Shown: positions 55,339 to 63,290, numbered from the stretch's first letter. The stretch is DNA of 64,000 nucleotides from Oxalobacteraceae bacterium UBA6018 (GCA_002428015.1 DIZW01000024.1:1-64000), one strand, 5' to 3'. Made by a program: numbers and translations. The notes: a model not told the origin generated them from the sequence alone.

Positions 55339-55356
55339 GATTTGCTGCGTATTCTT

Positions 55357-55406
55357 TGGGGTGGCTGATGGGGCTCGAACCCACGACAACAGGAATCACA
55401 ATCCTG
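55357..55406 (-). tRNA. 3' fragment of tRNA-His (attachment-site remnant)
   Basis: On the minus strand this reads the anticodon arm CAGGATTGTGATTCCTG (anticodon GTG), the T arm TCGTGGGTTCGAGCCCCA, the acceptor strand TCAGCCACC and a CCA end: 50 nt of tRNA-His. The D arm and the 5' acceptor strand are missing; to the right the sequence becomes AT-rich island DNA. It is therefore the duplicated attachment core left at one end of an integrated element. The intact tRNA-His is expected at the far end, beyond the window. Confidence 0.88.
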
Positions 55407-55450
55407 ATAAAAATGGGTATATTTGTATTGATTTGAATTTCGGAAAATGC

Positions 55451-55467
55451 GATTTATCAGATAAATC
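55451..55467. promoter_or_regulatory. Perfect inverted repeat between att site and integrase
   Basis: GATTTATC-A-GATAAATC is a perfect 8-bp inverted repeat with a single-base spacer, 45 bp right of the tRNA fragment and about 110 bp before the integrase start. It may be an integrase/excisionase or repressor site. Just downstream, GGTGCCTACACGG/GGCGCCTACGCGG (55540-55563) is a tandem direct repeat of the arm-site kind. Confidence 0.55.
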
Positions 55468-55580
55468 AAAGGTTTATGTCGATTTCCCGTCCCGTTCAGT
55501 TTCCCATGCCTTCCCTATCTTTGATAAAATAAACCTACATGGTGCCTACACGGCGCCTACGCGGTTTCATAGGGCGACGG

Positions 55581-56876
55581 ATGAAGCACGAAAATTTCAC
55601 TGCGGAACGGGTATCGGCTTTCAAGTGCGAACCGGGCAAGCAGCAAAAGATCCATTGGGATGGCAAGGCGCGCGGTCTTGGCCTGCGCGTGACCGCCGCC
55701 GGCGCGAAGTCGTACATTTTCGAGTCGCGGCTGCATGGCAAAACCATCCGCATCACCATTGGCGACGTCAAGACCTGGACGGTTGGCAAGGCCCAGGCGG
55801 AAGCGACGCGGTTTAAATCGCTGACGGACTTGGGCATCGACCCCCGCGACCTGGCCGCTAGCAAGCGCAAAGAGGCGGACGCCGCTGTGCTCGAAGCCCG
55901 GCGCAAAGATATGAGGCTGGGCGAGATGTGGGCGACGTACATCGAGGCCCGTCGACCGAAGTGGAGCGCCTGGCATATCCGCGACCATGAAAACGTTGTT
56001 CGCCGTGGTGGCGAAGTCAAGAAGCGAGGCAAGGGGTTGACGGAGCCCGGCCCGCTCGCCTCGTTGCTGGACGTGCGGCTATCCGACCTGACGGGTAAGC
56101 GTATCGGCTCCTGGCTTGCGAAGGAGGTCAAGGAGCGGCCCACCCAGGCCGGTTTGGCATTTCGGCTGCTCTCCGTGTTCGTCAATTGGTGCGAGGCACA
56201 AACCGAATACGCGGGCTTGGTACCGGCTGGAGCTTGCAAGGCGCAGCAAGTGCGCGACGAAGTGCCCACCAAAAACGCGAAACAGAATGACAGCCTGCAG
56301 CGCGAACAGCTTGCGCCATGGTTCACCGCAGTACGCCAGATGCCAAACCTCGTGCAGTCGGCCTACCTGCAAAGCCTGTTGCTGACTGGGGCCAGGCGGC
56401 GAGAGCTGGGCGCGCTGCGGTGGGATGACTTGGATTTTCGTTGGTTGAAAATGACTATCCGCGACAAGGTGGAAGGAGAGCGCACGATACCGCTATGCCC
56501 CTATGTGGCGCATCTGTTGGCTGCGCTGCCTCGCCGCAACGAATGGGTATTCTCAAGCCCCACGTCGGCGAACGGGCAGCTTGCTGAGCCGACGCCTGGG
56601 CACAAGCGCGCATTGATCGCCGCCGGGTTGCCTGATCTTACTTTGCATGGCCTGCGCCGTTCGTTTGGCTCACTGGCGGAATGGACTGAAACGCCGGCCG
56701 GCGTGGTCGCGCAAATCATGGGGCATAAGCCGAGCGCGATTGCTGAGAAACACTATCGTCGCCGGCCGATCGACCTGTTGCGCATGTGGCACGTCAAAAT
56801 TGAGACCTGGATTTTGGAGCAGGCCGGAATCGACTTTGTGCCAGCACAAGCTGGGCTGCGCGCGGTGAAGGCATGA
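55581..56876 (+). CDS. Tyrosine-recombinase integrase (DUF4102 type)
   Basis: A 431-residue integrase. The N-terminal DUF4102 arm-binding domain shows in IHWDGKARGLGLRVTAAGAKSY, then a core-binding SAM-like domain and a catalytic domain with the tetrad Arg (LLTGARRRELGALRW), His-x-x-Arg (LHGLRRSFG, His356/Arg359), His (IMGHKP, His382) and Tyr392 in EKHYRRR, all present. The start at 55581 is preferred to 55539, whose first residues (MVPTRRLRG) come from the direct repeats. It points into the island, away from the tRNA-His fragment at its left, and probably catalysed integration there. Confidence 0.93.
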   Translation: MKHENFTAERVSAFKCEPGKQQKIHWDGKARGLGLRVTAAGAKSYIFESRLHGKTIRITIGDVKTWTVGKAQAEATRFKSLTDLGIDPRDLAASKRKEADAAVLEARRKDMRLGEMWATYIEARRPKWSAWHIRDHENVVRRGGEVKKRGKGLTEPGPLASLLDVRLSDLTGKRIGSWLAKEVKERPTQAGLAFRLLSVFVNWCEAQTEYAGLVPAGACKAQQVRDEVPTKNAKQNDSLQREQLAPWFTAVRQMPNLVQSAYLQSLLLTGARRRELGALRWDDLDFRWLKMTIRDKVEGERTIPLCPYVAHLLAALPRRNEWVFSSPTSANGQLAEPTPGHKRALIAAGLPDLTLHGLRRSFGSLAEWTETPAGVVAQIMGHKPSAIAEKHYRRRPIDLLRMWHVKIETWILEQAGIDFVPAQAGLRAVKA

Positions 56877-56916
56877 TTGATGTTGATGCGCGTGGCGTTA
56901 CGCGCTACAATGATGC

Positions 56917-57198
56917 ATGATAAAGTCATTTCAGCACAAGGGCTTGAAAGCCTTTTTCGAGACGGGGAGCATGGCTGGCATTCAAACAGCTCATGCGCAG
57001 CGACTTGGCGCCATGTTGCGACGCCTGAACGAGAGTCCCAGCGCCCAGGGCATGAACCTGCCAGGTTGGAAATTGCATCCGTTAAAGGGGCGCGAACTCA
57101 AGGGGCATTTTTCGGTCTGGGTTAGCGGTAACTGGCGCATGACGTTCAAATTTGATGGCGTAGACGCCGTACTCGTTGATTATCAAGATTACCACTGA
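56917..57198 (+). CDS. higB: HigB/RelE-type toxin
   Basis: A 93-residue protein of the HigB (RelE/ParE superfamily) type: the start IKSFQHKGLKAFFETGS, LRRLNESPSAQGMNLPGWKL, then LKGHFSVWVSGNWRMTFKF and a final VDYQDYH. These are the marks of HigB mRNA interferases that cleave translating mRNA on the ribosome. It starts 40 bp after the integrase and is followed 13 bp later by the antitoxin gene, the usual toxin-first order of hig loci. It is probably a stability module of the island. Confidence 0.92.
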   Translation: MIKSFQHKGLKAFFETGSMAGIQTAHAQRLGAMLRRLNESPSAQGMNLPGWKLHPLKGRELKGHFSVWVSGNWRMTFKFDGVDAVLVDYQDYH

Positions 57199-57211
57199 GA
57201 AGGAGCCAACT

Positions 57212-57538
57212 ATGGCACGCATGTTTAACCCGCCGCATCCCGGCCTGACCTTGCGCGACGACGTGTTGCCGGCGCTTGGACTGTCCGTGACTGAGGCCGC
57301 GCAACAACTGGACGTGAACCGCGTAACGCTGTCCCGCGTGCTCAATGGCCGCGCTGCCATCTCGCCTGAGATGGCTTTGCGCATCGAGGCATGGTTGGGC
57401 GTGGAGCGTGGCGGCGATGCTCGCCTATGGCTGGCAGAACAAAGCGCCTATGACATGTGGCAAGCAGAACAGCGGTTCAAGGCTGCACCAATGCATGTTC
57501 GGCCAGCGCCAGCATTGCTCGAAGAAGCCGCTGCCTGA
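57212..57538 (+). CDS. higA: HigA-type antitoxin (HTH, XRE family)
   Basis: A 108-residue DNA-binding protein. The pattern NPPHPGLTLRDDVLPALGLS, VTEAAQQLDVNRVTLSRVLN and MALRIEAWLG is that of HigA/VapI antitoxins, with the HTH near residues 25-50. ATG 57212 with AAGGAG is preferred to the upstream in-frame start, which overlaps the toxin. It should neutralise HigB and autoregulate the pair. Confidence 0.94.
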   Translation: MARMFNPPHPGLTLRDDVLPALGLSVTEAAQQLDVNRVTLSRVLNGRAAISPEMALRIEAWLGVERGGDARLWLAEQSAYDMWQAEQRFKAAPMHVRPAPALLEEAAA

Positions 57539-57561
57539 AATGGCATTGGAAAAAGTTTAAA

Positions 57562-57617
57562 GCGCCAGTCTAGTTTTAGCGGACGAAAAGCCGGATCTTC
57601 ACCGGTCTGACTGGCGC
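57562..57617. repeat. Intergenic inverted repeat / possible structured RNA
   Basis: GCGCCAGTC (57562-57570) and GACTGGCGC (57609-57617) are perfect 9-bp arms with a 38-nt interior that can form a further small stem (CCGG-ATCTTCA-CCGG). It lies between the antitoxin gene and the next gene and could act in the leader of the latter. There is no T tract. Confidence 0.5.
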
Positions 57618-57653
57618 CCCGATTTATGGAGATGACACCTTGAAGGGGTGGCC

Positions 57654-58442
57654 ATGCGTATCAACGAAATTAAAGCAAGTCTCGCCGCGTCCCCGGCGGA
57701 AGCGTCGCCCCCGCCGTCTGATCAAACGTTTTTGTCGTTGGGCGAGCTTCTACGTCGGGTGCAGCGGACCCCAGACACAACCATGCGGCAAGCGGCCGAT
57801 TGCCTGCTAAGTTGGGGTCTGCTCATGGGAGGTGCGCCCAAAATCATGGTCAACTCGAAAACGCGTGGCCTTATCCCTGCTGATAAGCAGAGCGAAAAAT
57901 TGGCAATCGGTCGCCTTGAATATGTGTTCCATCGCGATACCTTCGAAAGCGACGGAGGCGCAGGCGCGTCAACCGACTACGACTTGTTCGGGTTCGACCG
58001 AAAGGAGTTCGATTACTTCCTGAGCAATACGATAGGCGAACCTCTGGACCTGTTTTCTACCCTGCAAGAGCCAACCCATATCGACATCGAGCATGAACCG
58101 CTGGCGGTACCGGCGCAACAAGCAGCGCCAGCAAGCGAGGCGATTCAGGCAACTTCGGCGCTGACGGCCCCAGCGTCAACCAAAGTAAAAAAGTTACGGA
58201 CAAATACTCTTGACATTGTGATGTATAAGGCGATAACACTGGCGCAAAGTAACGAGCTTGCGGCGGTATGGTTGAAACTGCGAGAGCTAGCGCAAAATGA
58301 GGAACAACCATTTACGGGCGTCGTTGACAAAAACGGGCTTTGGTACACGAAAGACAACAGCGAAACGGTCGTAGCTCTGTCGAAAAATGCGGTGAGTAAA
58401 CGCCTGAAAGTCATCTGCGAACCGGCGTCCAGTAGCCGATAG
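57654..58442 (+). CDS. Hypothetical island protein, 262 residues
   Basis: The start at ATG 57654 has AAGGGG 6 bp upstream. Residues about 25-150 (FLSLGELLRRVQRTPDTTMR, then RLEYVFHRDTFESD) look like a folded domain; residues 150-185 are Ala/Pro/Gln-rich linker; the last 75 residues are charged and helical (SNELAAVWLKLRELAQNEEQ). The end KNAVSKRLKVICEPASSSR could be DNA-binding. It is not recognised. Similar two-part proteins in phage-like islands of Burkholderiales have no known role. Two copies of GCCGCTAAGC follow its stop (58455-58474). Confidence 0.6.
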   Translation: MRINEIKASLAASPAEASPPPSDQTFLSLGELLRRVQRTPDTTMRQAADCLLSWGLLMGGAPKIMVNSKTRGLIPADKQSEKLAIGRLEYVFHRDTFESDGGAGASTDYDLFGFDRKEFDYFLSNTIGEPLDLFSTLQEPTHIDIEHEPLAVPAQQAAPASEAIQATSALTAPASTKVKKLRTNTLDIVMYKAITLAQSNELAAVWLKLRELAQNEEQPFTGVVDKNGLWYTKDNSETVVALSKNAVSKRLKVICEPASSSR

Positions 58443-58546
58443 GCGCCGGTAAGGGCCGCTAAGCGCCGCTAAGCGCCAACCATAGCAGTGTAATCAATCA
58501 TGCGGCATTTAATAGGAACCCTCTCACCACGAAAGGGCTCCTCAAA

Positions 58547-58801
58547 ATGCAATCCGCTCCACAACTGCACATAGCTGCTTCCATTGCGATTCCGCCGGCC
58601 CTGGCCGCCATCGCTCAGGGCCGCGACCACATCAAAACGTCTGAGTTCGCCCATACCTTCAGCCGCGCGACCCAGACCATTCTGAAGAATCACTGCCTCA
58701 ACGGCGAGTGCTTCGGCATCCGCCCCATCAAGCAAGGCAAGTTCCTGCTGTGGCCTGTCGCCGACATCGCAAAAGCTCTGAACGGCGGTGCGCATGGCTA
58801 A
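58547..58801 (+). CDS. Small phage-type DNA-binding-like protein
   Basis: An 84-residue protein. Its C-terminal part (IKTSEFAHTFSRATQTILKN, then FGIRPIKQGKFLLWPVADIA) has the helix-turn-helix and wing layout of phage excisionase/MerR-like proteins, which suggests but does not prove DNA binding. The first 28 residues are hydrophobic and Ala-rich. Its stop overlaps the next gene by 8 bp, so the two are coupled. Confidence 0.6.
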   Translation: MQSAPQLHIAASIAIPPALAAIAQGRDHIKTSEFAHTFSRATQTILKNHCLNGECFGIRPIKQGKFLLWPVADIAKALNGGAHG

Positions 58802-59615
58802 CCCCAAAATGCAAAACGCCTCCGTTGCGGGAGGCGCTATTTCCACGCAGCTGGCGGGCCAAGTGGAAAAGCGAAACGAGAAATACTCTAACGTCAATGA
58901 TAGCAGCAAAATCCCGAACACCGCGTATTTCGATGCTGGCCTGACCACGATGAGCTCCCGCGAGATTGCCAGCTTGACCGGCAAGGAGCACCGCAACGTC
59001 ATGGCTGACGTGCGCGCAATGCTCGATCAACTGGACATTGAACCTGCTGAATTTTCAGCACCTTACATGGCAGGCAACGGCCAGGAGCAGCGCGAGTACA
59101 TTCTTCCTAAAGACCTGACGTTGACGCTGGTGTCCGGCTACAACGTTGTAATGCGCAAAACGATCATCGACCGCTGGCTCGTGCTCGAACAGGCAGCGCC
59201 GACCATCCCGCCGAACTTCGCTGCAGCGCTGCGCCTGGCCGCCGATCAGCACGAAGTGATCCAGGCCCAGGCCCAGGAACTGGCCGCTGCGGCGCCGGCC
59301 GTGGAGTTCGTTGACCGCTACGTGGAATCGACCGGTCTCAAGGGTTTTCGCGAAGTGTGCAAGCTCCTGGGCGCGAACGAGAACGACTTCCGCGAATTTC
59401 TGTTGAACGAAAAAATCGTCTACCGCCTCGGCGGCGAGATGGCTCCGTTTGCCGCACACCTCGATGCTGGTCGTTTCGCGGTGCGCGCCGGCACGTCACC
59501 TGGCGGCCATGCTTATAACCGCATGCTGTTCACTTCGAAGGGCGTGAACTGGGTAGCTGGCGCCTGGGCTCAGTACCGCTTGGCGGCGCAGCAGACGCGC
59601 GGGGGTGCGCAATGA
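58794..59615 (+). CDS. Phage Rha-type regulator with antirepressor (KilAC) C-terminal domain
   Basis: A 273-residue two-domain protein. Residues about 45-130 match the Rha phage regulatory domain (TTMSSREIASLTGKEHRNVM, ILPKDLTLTLVSGYNVVMRK). The last 90 residues (FREVCKLLGANENDFREFLL, RMLFTSKGVNWVAGAW) match the C-terminal antirepressor domain. Such proteins regulate lysogeny or interfere with host integration factors. The start at ATG 58794 is chosen because it lies inside the stop of the previous gene with a GGTG-rich leader. It overlaps the KilA-N gene by 4 bp. Confidence 0.88.
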   Translation: MANPKMQNASVAGGAISTQLAGQVEKRNEKYSNVNDSSKIPNTAYFDAGLTTMSSREIASLTGKEHRNVMADVRAMLDQLDIEPAEFSAPYMAGNGQEQREYILPKDLTLTLVSGYNVVMRKTIIDRWLVLEQAAPTIPPNFAAALRLAADQHEVIQAQAQELAAAAPAVEFVDRYVESTGLKGFREVCKLLGANENDFREFLLNEKIVYRLGGEMAPFAAHLDAGRFAVRAGTSPGGHAYNRMLFTSKGVNWVAGAWAQYRLAAQQTRGGAQ

Positions 59616-59899
59616 CTAATCGCACCAAACAATGCGGGCCAAGTGGATCTCTCGACCCTAGCATCTTGACCTCGGCAATCGGTGGCGTGCAACTGCGCCA
59701 AACCGAGGCCGGCCTTGTTAGCCTGACGGACCTCTACAAGTCTGCTAAAGCGCAGGGCGTTGACGGGGGGCGCCGCGATCCGAGCGACTGGGCGCGCGAA
59801 GCCGGTGAGCAGTCTATCGACTTCGTGGCGTCGACTCTTAATACCCGCAAAACGGGCATTTACAAATCGACTCGCGGCAAGGGCGGGGGCAAGGCATAG
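59612..59899 (+). CDS. KilA-N domain protein, short
   Basis: A 95-residue protein whose segment QTEAGLVSLTDLYKSAKAQG and WAREAGEQSIDFVASTLNT match the KilA-N DNA-binding domain of phage antirepressors. Full KilA-N proteins are usually longer with a second domain; this one ends in a Gly/Lys tail (STRGKGGGKA), so it may be truncated or a minimal form. It is coupled to the Rha gene by a 4-bp overlap and runs directly into the next gene after 1 bp. Confidence 0.75.
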   Translation: MTNRTKQCGPSGSLDPSILTSAIGGVQLRQTEAGLVSLTDLYKSAKAQGVDGGRRDPSDWAREAGEQSIDFVASTLNTRKTGIYKSTRGKGGGKA

Positions 59900-59900
59900 C

Positions 59901-60194
59901 ATGGGCGTCACCAGCAGCCGCTCAAAACGGGACGCTGGGCGCGATGGCGGCGGGTTCGTGGCTCTGCCATGGTCCGTTCTCGATTGCCCCGCCTACGCCC
60001 GCCTATCGCATCCTGCGCGAGGATTGCTTTTCGAGTTCGCGCGCCAATTCATTCGTGATAACAATGGGCGCCTGCTGGCCTCATACGCACATCTGGCACC
60101 ACGTGGATGGACGAGCAAGGACGTCATTACGCGAGCGAAGTCGGAATTGCTAGACGCCGGCTTTATTTTCGAAACGGCCAAAGGGCATCCATAA
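59901..60194 (+). CDS. Phage-type winged-helix-like protein, probably truncated
   Basis: A 97-residue protein. FVALPWSVLDCPAYARLSHP and HLAPRGWTSKDVITRAKSEL are typical of phage proteins that resemble replication or transcription winged-helix domains. The frame stops at ETAKGHP, where relatives normally continue with about 30-60 residues, and no matching continuation is visible downstream. The start at ATG 59901 follows the KilA-N stop by 1 bp; no clear ribosome site beyond the shared region. Probably cut by a rearrangement. Confidence 0.6.
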   Translation: MGVTSSRSKRDAGRDGGGFVALPWSVLDCPAYARLSHPARGLLFEFARQFIRDNNGRLLASYAHLAPRGWTSKDVITRAKSELLDAGFIFETAKGHP

Positions 60195-60239
60195 CCTCGC
60201 CAGTACCATCGAAGGCTTCGAGGCCCCATGGCTACACCC

Positions 60240-60464
60240 TCATCCGAATAATGCCGTGGCGAGGCCGCCAGACCCATTGCCGAACGATTCCGGCCAGGAG
60301 GCCATCCCATGAGCCGAGCCGCCACAGTGGCCATCCTGAAAATCGCGGCCGAGGTTGGCGTTGCGCTTCGGCGGCAGGAAGCCAACGCCCAGCCATACCA
60401 CGCCGCCAGCGGGTGCCAACCCCAGCTCCGTCCGGATGCGCGCGAGTTCCGCCAGGGTGCTCAA
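60240..60464 (-). CDS. Putative small protein at the end of a minus-strand phage run
   Basis: A 74-residue frame starting with TTG at 60464, which overlaps the stop of the upstream gene (TTGA). The first 35 residues (TLAELARIRTELGLAPAGGV) look protein-like; the rest is Gly-rich and low-complexity. It fits the pattern of 4-bp overlaps in this run, but the unusual start and tail make it uncertain. Confidence 0.35.
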   Translation of the reverse strand: MSTLAELARIRTELGLAPAGGVVWLGVGFLPPKRNANLGRDFQDGHCGGSAHGMASWPESFGNGSGGLATALFG

Positions 60465-60721
60465 CTGGCGTCTCCCACGACCAAGCGCAGCACTGGCGCA
60501 GGATGGCGAGGGTGTGTGGCTGCAATCCGTATCATTCGCGTGATCGCCTCTCGCTGGCGTCGGTCATCCATGGCAGCAAACAACGTGGCGATGCGCAGTT
60601 GGTCGGCAGTGAGTGCTGGCGGCGTCCGAATGGCTCTGGGCACCGCAGTGAGCACACTGATGGTGGCCTGGAGTCGCCGCTTGCGGGGCTTGCCTGCTTT
60701 GACATCCCTTGGCGCGCTCAT
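60461..60721 (-). CDS. Small basic phage-type protein of unknown function
   Basis: An 86-residue basic protein (KAGKPRKRRLQATISVLTAV, then LRIATLFAAMDDRRQREAIT). It overlaps the preceding gene by 4 bp (ATGA at 60718-60721), which is the main evidence that it is translated. No domain is recognised; the second half is helical and could bind nucleic acid. Confidence 0.55.
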   Translation of the reverse strand: MSAPRDVKAGKPRKRRLQATISVLTAVPRAIRTPPALTADQLRIATLFAAMDDRRQREAITRMIRIAATHPRHPAPVLRLVVGDAS

Positions 60722-61218
60722 GCATCACCCCCAGGGGCGCGGCGGTACCGCCAAATAGTGATCGCCCCATCCTCGAAGCGTTTGCCATTCTCGCTTGAGA
60801 ACCAGCCCCCTAAATCCGGATCGAACCATGCGGTGCAAGGCTCGTCTCGAAGATGTTCAGCTACGATGACATCGACATTCGGCGGCGGCATCGTTCCCGG
60901 CTCTGCCCGCCGCCAAATTTCGGAAGACGCCTCGATGAGCTTGTTCAGCGTCTCATCAAGCTGGACTGTGACTTCGGCGAGCGTCTCGGCACATTCTTCC
61001 GCATAATTAACGGTCAATTGTGTGAGCCGTTCGATCGACGCGATACGCTTCTTCAGCCGAACAAGGGGCAGCCCGTCCGTCGGCGATGTCGTCATCGCGT
61101 AGATGCCAGCGACCATTGCCGCGATTTTGTCGACCATATCGGCGCCGAACTCGATAGCATCAACCGCCGACGTCGCGTGATGGATCGGGCATTGGATTGG
61201 CTTAGGACATGCACTCAT
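60718..61218 (-). CDS. Phage-type hypothetical protein, 166 residues
   Basis: The N-terminal part has a long helix (KKRIASIERLTQLTVNYAEE, then ETLAEVTVQLDETLNKLIEA) that could form a coiled coil. The C-terminal 45 residues (TAWFDPDLGGWFSSENGKRF, then TIWRYRRAP) form a small domain seen at the ends of other phage proteins. The start ATG 61218 overlaps the stop of the upstream gene by 4 bp. No function can be assigned. Confidence 0.65.
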   Translation of the reverse strand: MSACPKPIQCPIHHATSAVDAIEFGADMVDKIAAMVAGIYAMTTSPTDGLPLVRLKKRIASIERLTQLTVNYAEECAETLAEVTVQLDETLNKLIEASSEIWRRAEPGTMPPPNVDVIVAEHLRDEPCTAWFDPDLGGWFSSENGKRFEDGAITIWRYRRAPGGDA

Positions 61219-61421
61219 GCGGCACCTCGCAGCAAGGTGGCCAGGTCGCCGGCCAGTTCGTCAGCAAGGCGCGTGGTCGTCTCAAGCGTGGTCTGTTGAT
61301 CAGCGACGCCCAGCAGGTGGACGGCAGACAGCAGGTTGGCGACGGCCTTGGCCTGCCAGCGCAGATGATTGATGGTGTCGCGCCGCAGCTCTGCGGGCGT
61401 CTGGGTGGCAGCGGCGCTCAT
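61215..61421 (-). CDS. Small helical phage-type protein
   Basis: A 68-residue protein, fully helical (AELRRDTINHLRWQAKAVAN, then TTTRLADELAGDLATLLRGA). ATG 61421 is chosen because it overlaps the upstream stop by 4 bp. Its pattern (helix, LL...L repeats, ends GAA) resembles the upstream neighbour's C-terminal half, suggesting a distant duplication. Confidence 0.6.
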   Translation of the reverse strand: MSAAATQTPAELRRDTINHLRWQAKAVANLLSAVHLLGVADQQTTLETTTRLADELAGDLATLLRGAA

Positions 61422-61735
61422 GCCGCACCTCGTGCCAGCGAATCGGCCGACACCAGCGGCACAACCGCAGTCAGTTCTTTGGCCAGGTTCCTGGCAAGCC
61501 ACAGCAGGCTGGCCTGGGAGTCAGTATTACATGCTTTGAACGATTCGCAATCGTCGCCACCAATCAGCAACAACAAGCCGCTCAGCTGCGCGCCCAACAT
61601 TGATGCGTGGTCGGCGGCGTCGCCGGAATTGATGGACAGCTGGCCGTAAGTCGTGCTGATGGTGCCGATATATGGGCTTGTGGTGTTGGGCGATGCAGGA
61701 GTGGATACTGCGGGCGTGAGGGTGCTTTTGACCAT
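61418..61735 (-). CDS. Phage-type hypothetical protein, first of the minus-strand run
   Basis: A 105-residue protein. The N-terminal 40 residues are Thr/Ser/Pro-rich; the rest is helical (LLWLARNLAKELTAVVPLVS). ATG 61735 has a strong GGAGG 5 bp upstream, so this is the start of the run that continues with the genes at 61215, 60718 and 60461, each overlapping by 4 bp. Not recognised. Confidence 0.6.
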   Translation of the reverse strand: MVKSTLTPAVSTPASPNTTSPYIGTISTTYGQLSINSGDAADHASMLGAQLSGLLLLIGGDDCESFKACNTDSQASLLWLARNLAKELTAVVPLVSADSLARGAA

Positions 61736-62017
61736 GATGGCCTCCAAAGTCGGTTTCAGAACCGATCACACCGCTGTCAAACGGGGTGAACGGCAAGTGG
61801 CGGGTTGACAGACCGGTGACAAAGGAAACCGGCAGGCCGAAGCCTCCCACCACTGCCGCTCATTGAAAGGGCACAGTGGTACGGACGAAAAAAAGCCGCC
61901 GGGTGGCGGGTGTCCGCCTTGTCAATTCGAGCTGTCAAACTCGATTCCCTTTTTCTCAGGAACGTATTCAGTATCACCCGCATGTGGCGCCTACGTCAAG
62001 CGCTGAATGTCGAAAAA

Positions 62018-62300
62018 TCATGCATCGTTCTTGCCATAGTGCTCGCCCAAAACCGATGCCGGAAAGTCGCCCACCGCCCCGAGCGACCCGATATTGCATG
62101 GCTGCGCGCGCATTGAGGTCTTCTTGTCGATGCCGAGGTCGGCCAGGGTTGGAGCGCTAACCGGTTCCGAACTGGAACCAGTTATTTCTAGCGGCCTGCC
62201 GCCAAGATTTTTAGGCGCCGCGCGCAACATCTCCCCAAGCCGACGCTCAGCCTGGTCAGCGGCGATGTATGCGGCGAAACGCAGGGCACGACAGTACGCG
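62018..62300 (-). pseudogene. Degraded ParB-like phage gene fragment
   Basis: On the minus strand the frame reads FAAYIAADQAERRLGEMLRA, then NLGGRPLEITG, then TLADLGIDKKTSMRAQ. This is the recurrent pattern of phage/ICE ParB-like proteins (AERRLGEML...GGRP...LADLGIDKKxSxRAQ). After RAQ it becomes unrelated sequence and ends at 62018. No start codon fits the full match, and the N-terminal part overlaps the next gene's end in another frame. It is a remnant of a longer gene. Confidence 0.6.
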
Positions 62301-62465
62301 AAGCACGATGTTCGGTGCTACTCCCGCCGCGTTTAGATAGTCCCTGGCGCCCCACTCATCGCCCGCGCGCTGCATCGAGATGGCATGTTCGACAAGCGCG
62401 TGAGTTGCGAAATCCTTACGCTGCTCAAGACCTGGATCGCACCTGGATAAATTTTTATCGTCCAT
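62256..62465 (-). CDS. Small phage/ICE-type protein of unknown function
   Basis: A 69-residue protein: KDFATHALVEHAISMQRAGD, then WGARDYLNAAGVAPNIVLRV and a basic end (FRRIHRR). The layout (helix, ALVEHA, then a VAPxxVxRVL helix) recurs in small proteins of Burkholderiales mobile elements. The start ATG 62465 has no strong ribosome site. Function unknown. Confidence 0.5.
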   Translation of the reverse strand: MDDKNLSRCDPGLEQRKDFATHALVEHAISMQRAGDEWGARDYLNAAGVAPNIVLRVLSCPAFRRIHRR

Positions 62466-62819
62466 GGCTTTGAAATAACCCGATTAAATTGTGCGCTGCA
62501 GCAAATTATTAGTCAGAGTTTGCCACCATCAGGCCGTTGCCGCAAGTGAAATGTTTTCGACGGTTGCCGTGCCGATGCTCAGCGAATGAATCGTGTATTG
62601 GAAGAGGGCCATGCTTACCAGTAGACCCGGAGGATTGGCGTAAAAAAGCCCGCGCGTACAACGATTTCCCGTCGTTTTGTGGGTTAGCGTTTCAGCGAAG
62701 GAACACAGTCGGTCCTGATGGCAAAACCGGCAGGGATTTGCACCCCATACCCCTTGCCGATACCCCGGCAGGCACATCAGATTGAGGCAGGAGCCGCGCT
62801 CACGGGTGAATAAGCCAAC
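62466..62819. other. Gap with no supported gene and one half of a 20-bp repeat
   Basis: About 354 bp. A minus-strand frame at 62529-62777 lacks a ribosome site and a domain. The gap contains GGATTTGCACCCCATACCCC (62734-62753), which recurs with one change at 63680-63699. A terminase large-subunit gene would be expected here but is absent. Confidence 0.5.
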
Positions 62820-63290
62820 TTACCTTACTCGCTTAGCCTCGCCAGGTAGCAGTAGCCCGTGTCGCTTCAAATAGTCGAACTCGGTTTCCCAGACCGGTGG
62901 GGCGGCGTGATGTCCGGCATCATCCCGGTCCCACTCAGGTACCGCTTTCTCCGATGCGCTCGCCCCGCCATCGCACTCCACCGGCTTTCCCCTGATTTGG
63001 CAGCGCGGCTCGATCCACAGCCAACTATCGCGCGCTTGAAGCCCGTCCGGAGTTGGCGCCCGAGGGGCTGAAAACTTCCACCAGTGCTGGGGCCGTGTGC
63101 CAGGGTGGCGTACGGCCCACTCGGCGGTGATTCGTTCGCCATGATCGGCCCACAATCCGCTCCAATAGGCATCGGGCAGGAACCGCGTGAAGGGATTGCG
63201 CGGTACGCCGTCATTCAGAAAAGCCCATGCGTCGGCATCGATCGGTGGTGCCCGCCTTCCGCGTGTCGTCCGTGTTCGGTTGGTCGGCAT
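62820..63290 (-). CDS. Phage protein commonly beside terminase genes
   Basis: A 156-residue protein: WAFLNDGVPRNPFTRFLPDA, RPQHWWKFSAPRAPTPDGLQ and the end EFDYLKRHGLLLPGEAKRV. This combination is seen in proteins encoded next to phage terminase small subunits, of unknown role. It starts 2 bp after the P27 gene, so they are co-transcribed. Confidence 0.65.
   Translation of the reverse strand: MPTNRTRTTRGRRAPPIDADAWAFLNDGVPRNPFTRFLPDAYWSGLWADHGERITAEWAVRHPGTRPQHWWKFSAPRAPTPDGLQARDSWLWIEPRCQIRGKPVECDGGASASEKAVPEWDRDDAGHHAAPPVWETEFDYLKRHGLLLPGEAKRVR

Noticed and set aside
61777..61983. 68-residue minus-strand frame ahead of the phage mini-gene run
   Set aside because: No ribosome site and it lies in the likely promoter region of the run; composition not gene-like.
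62529..62777. 82-residue minus-strand frame between ICE-like and terminase genes
   Set aside because: Cys/Thr-rich with no domain or ribosome site; more likely residue of deleted sequence.
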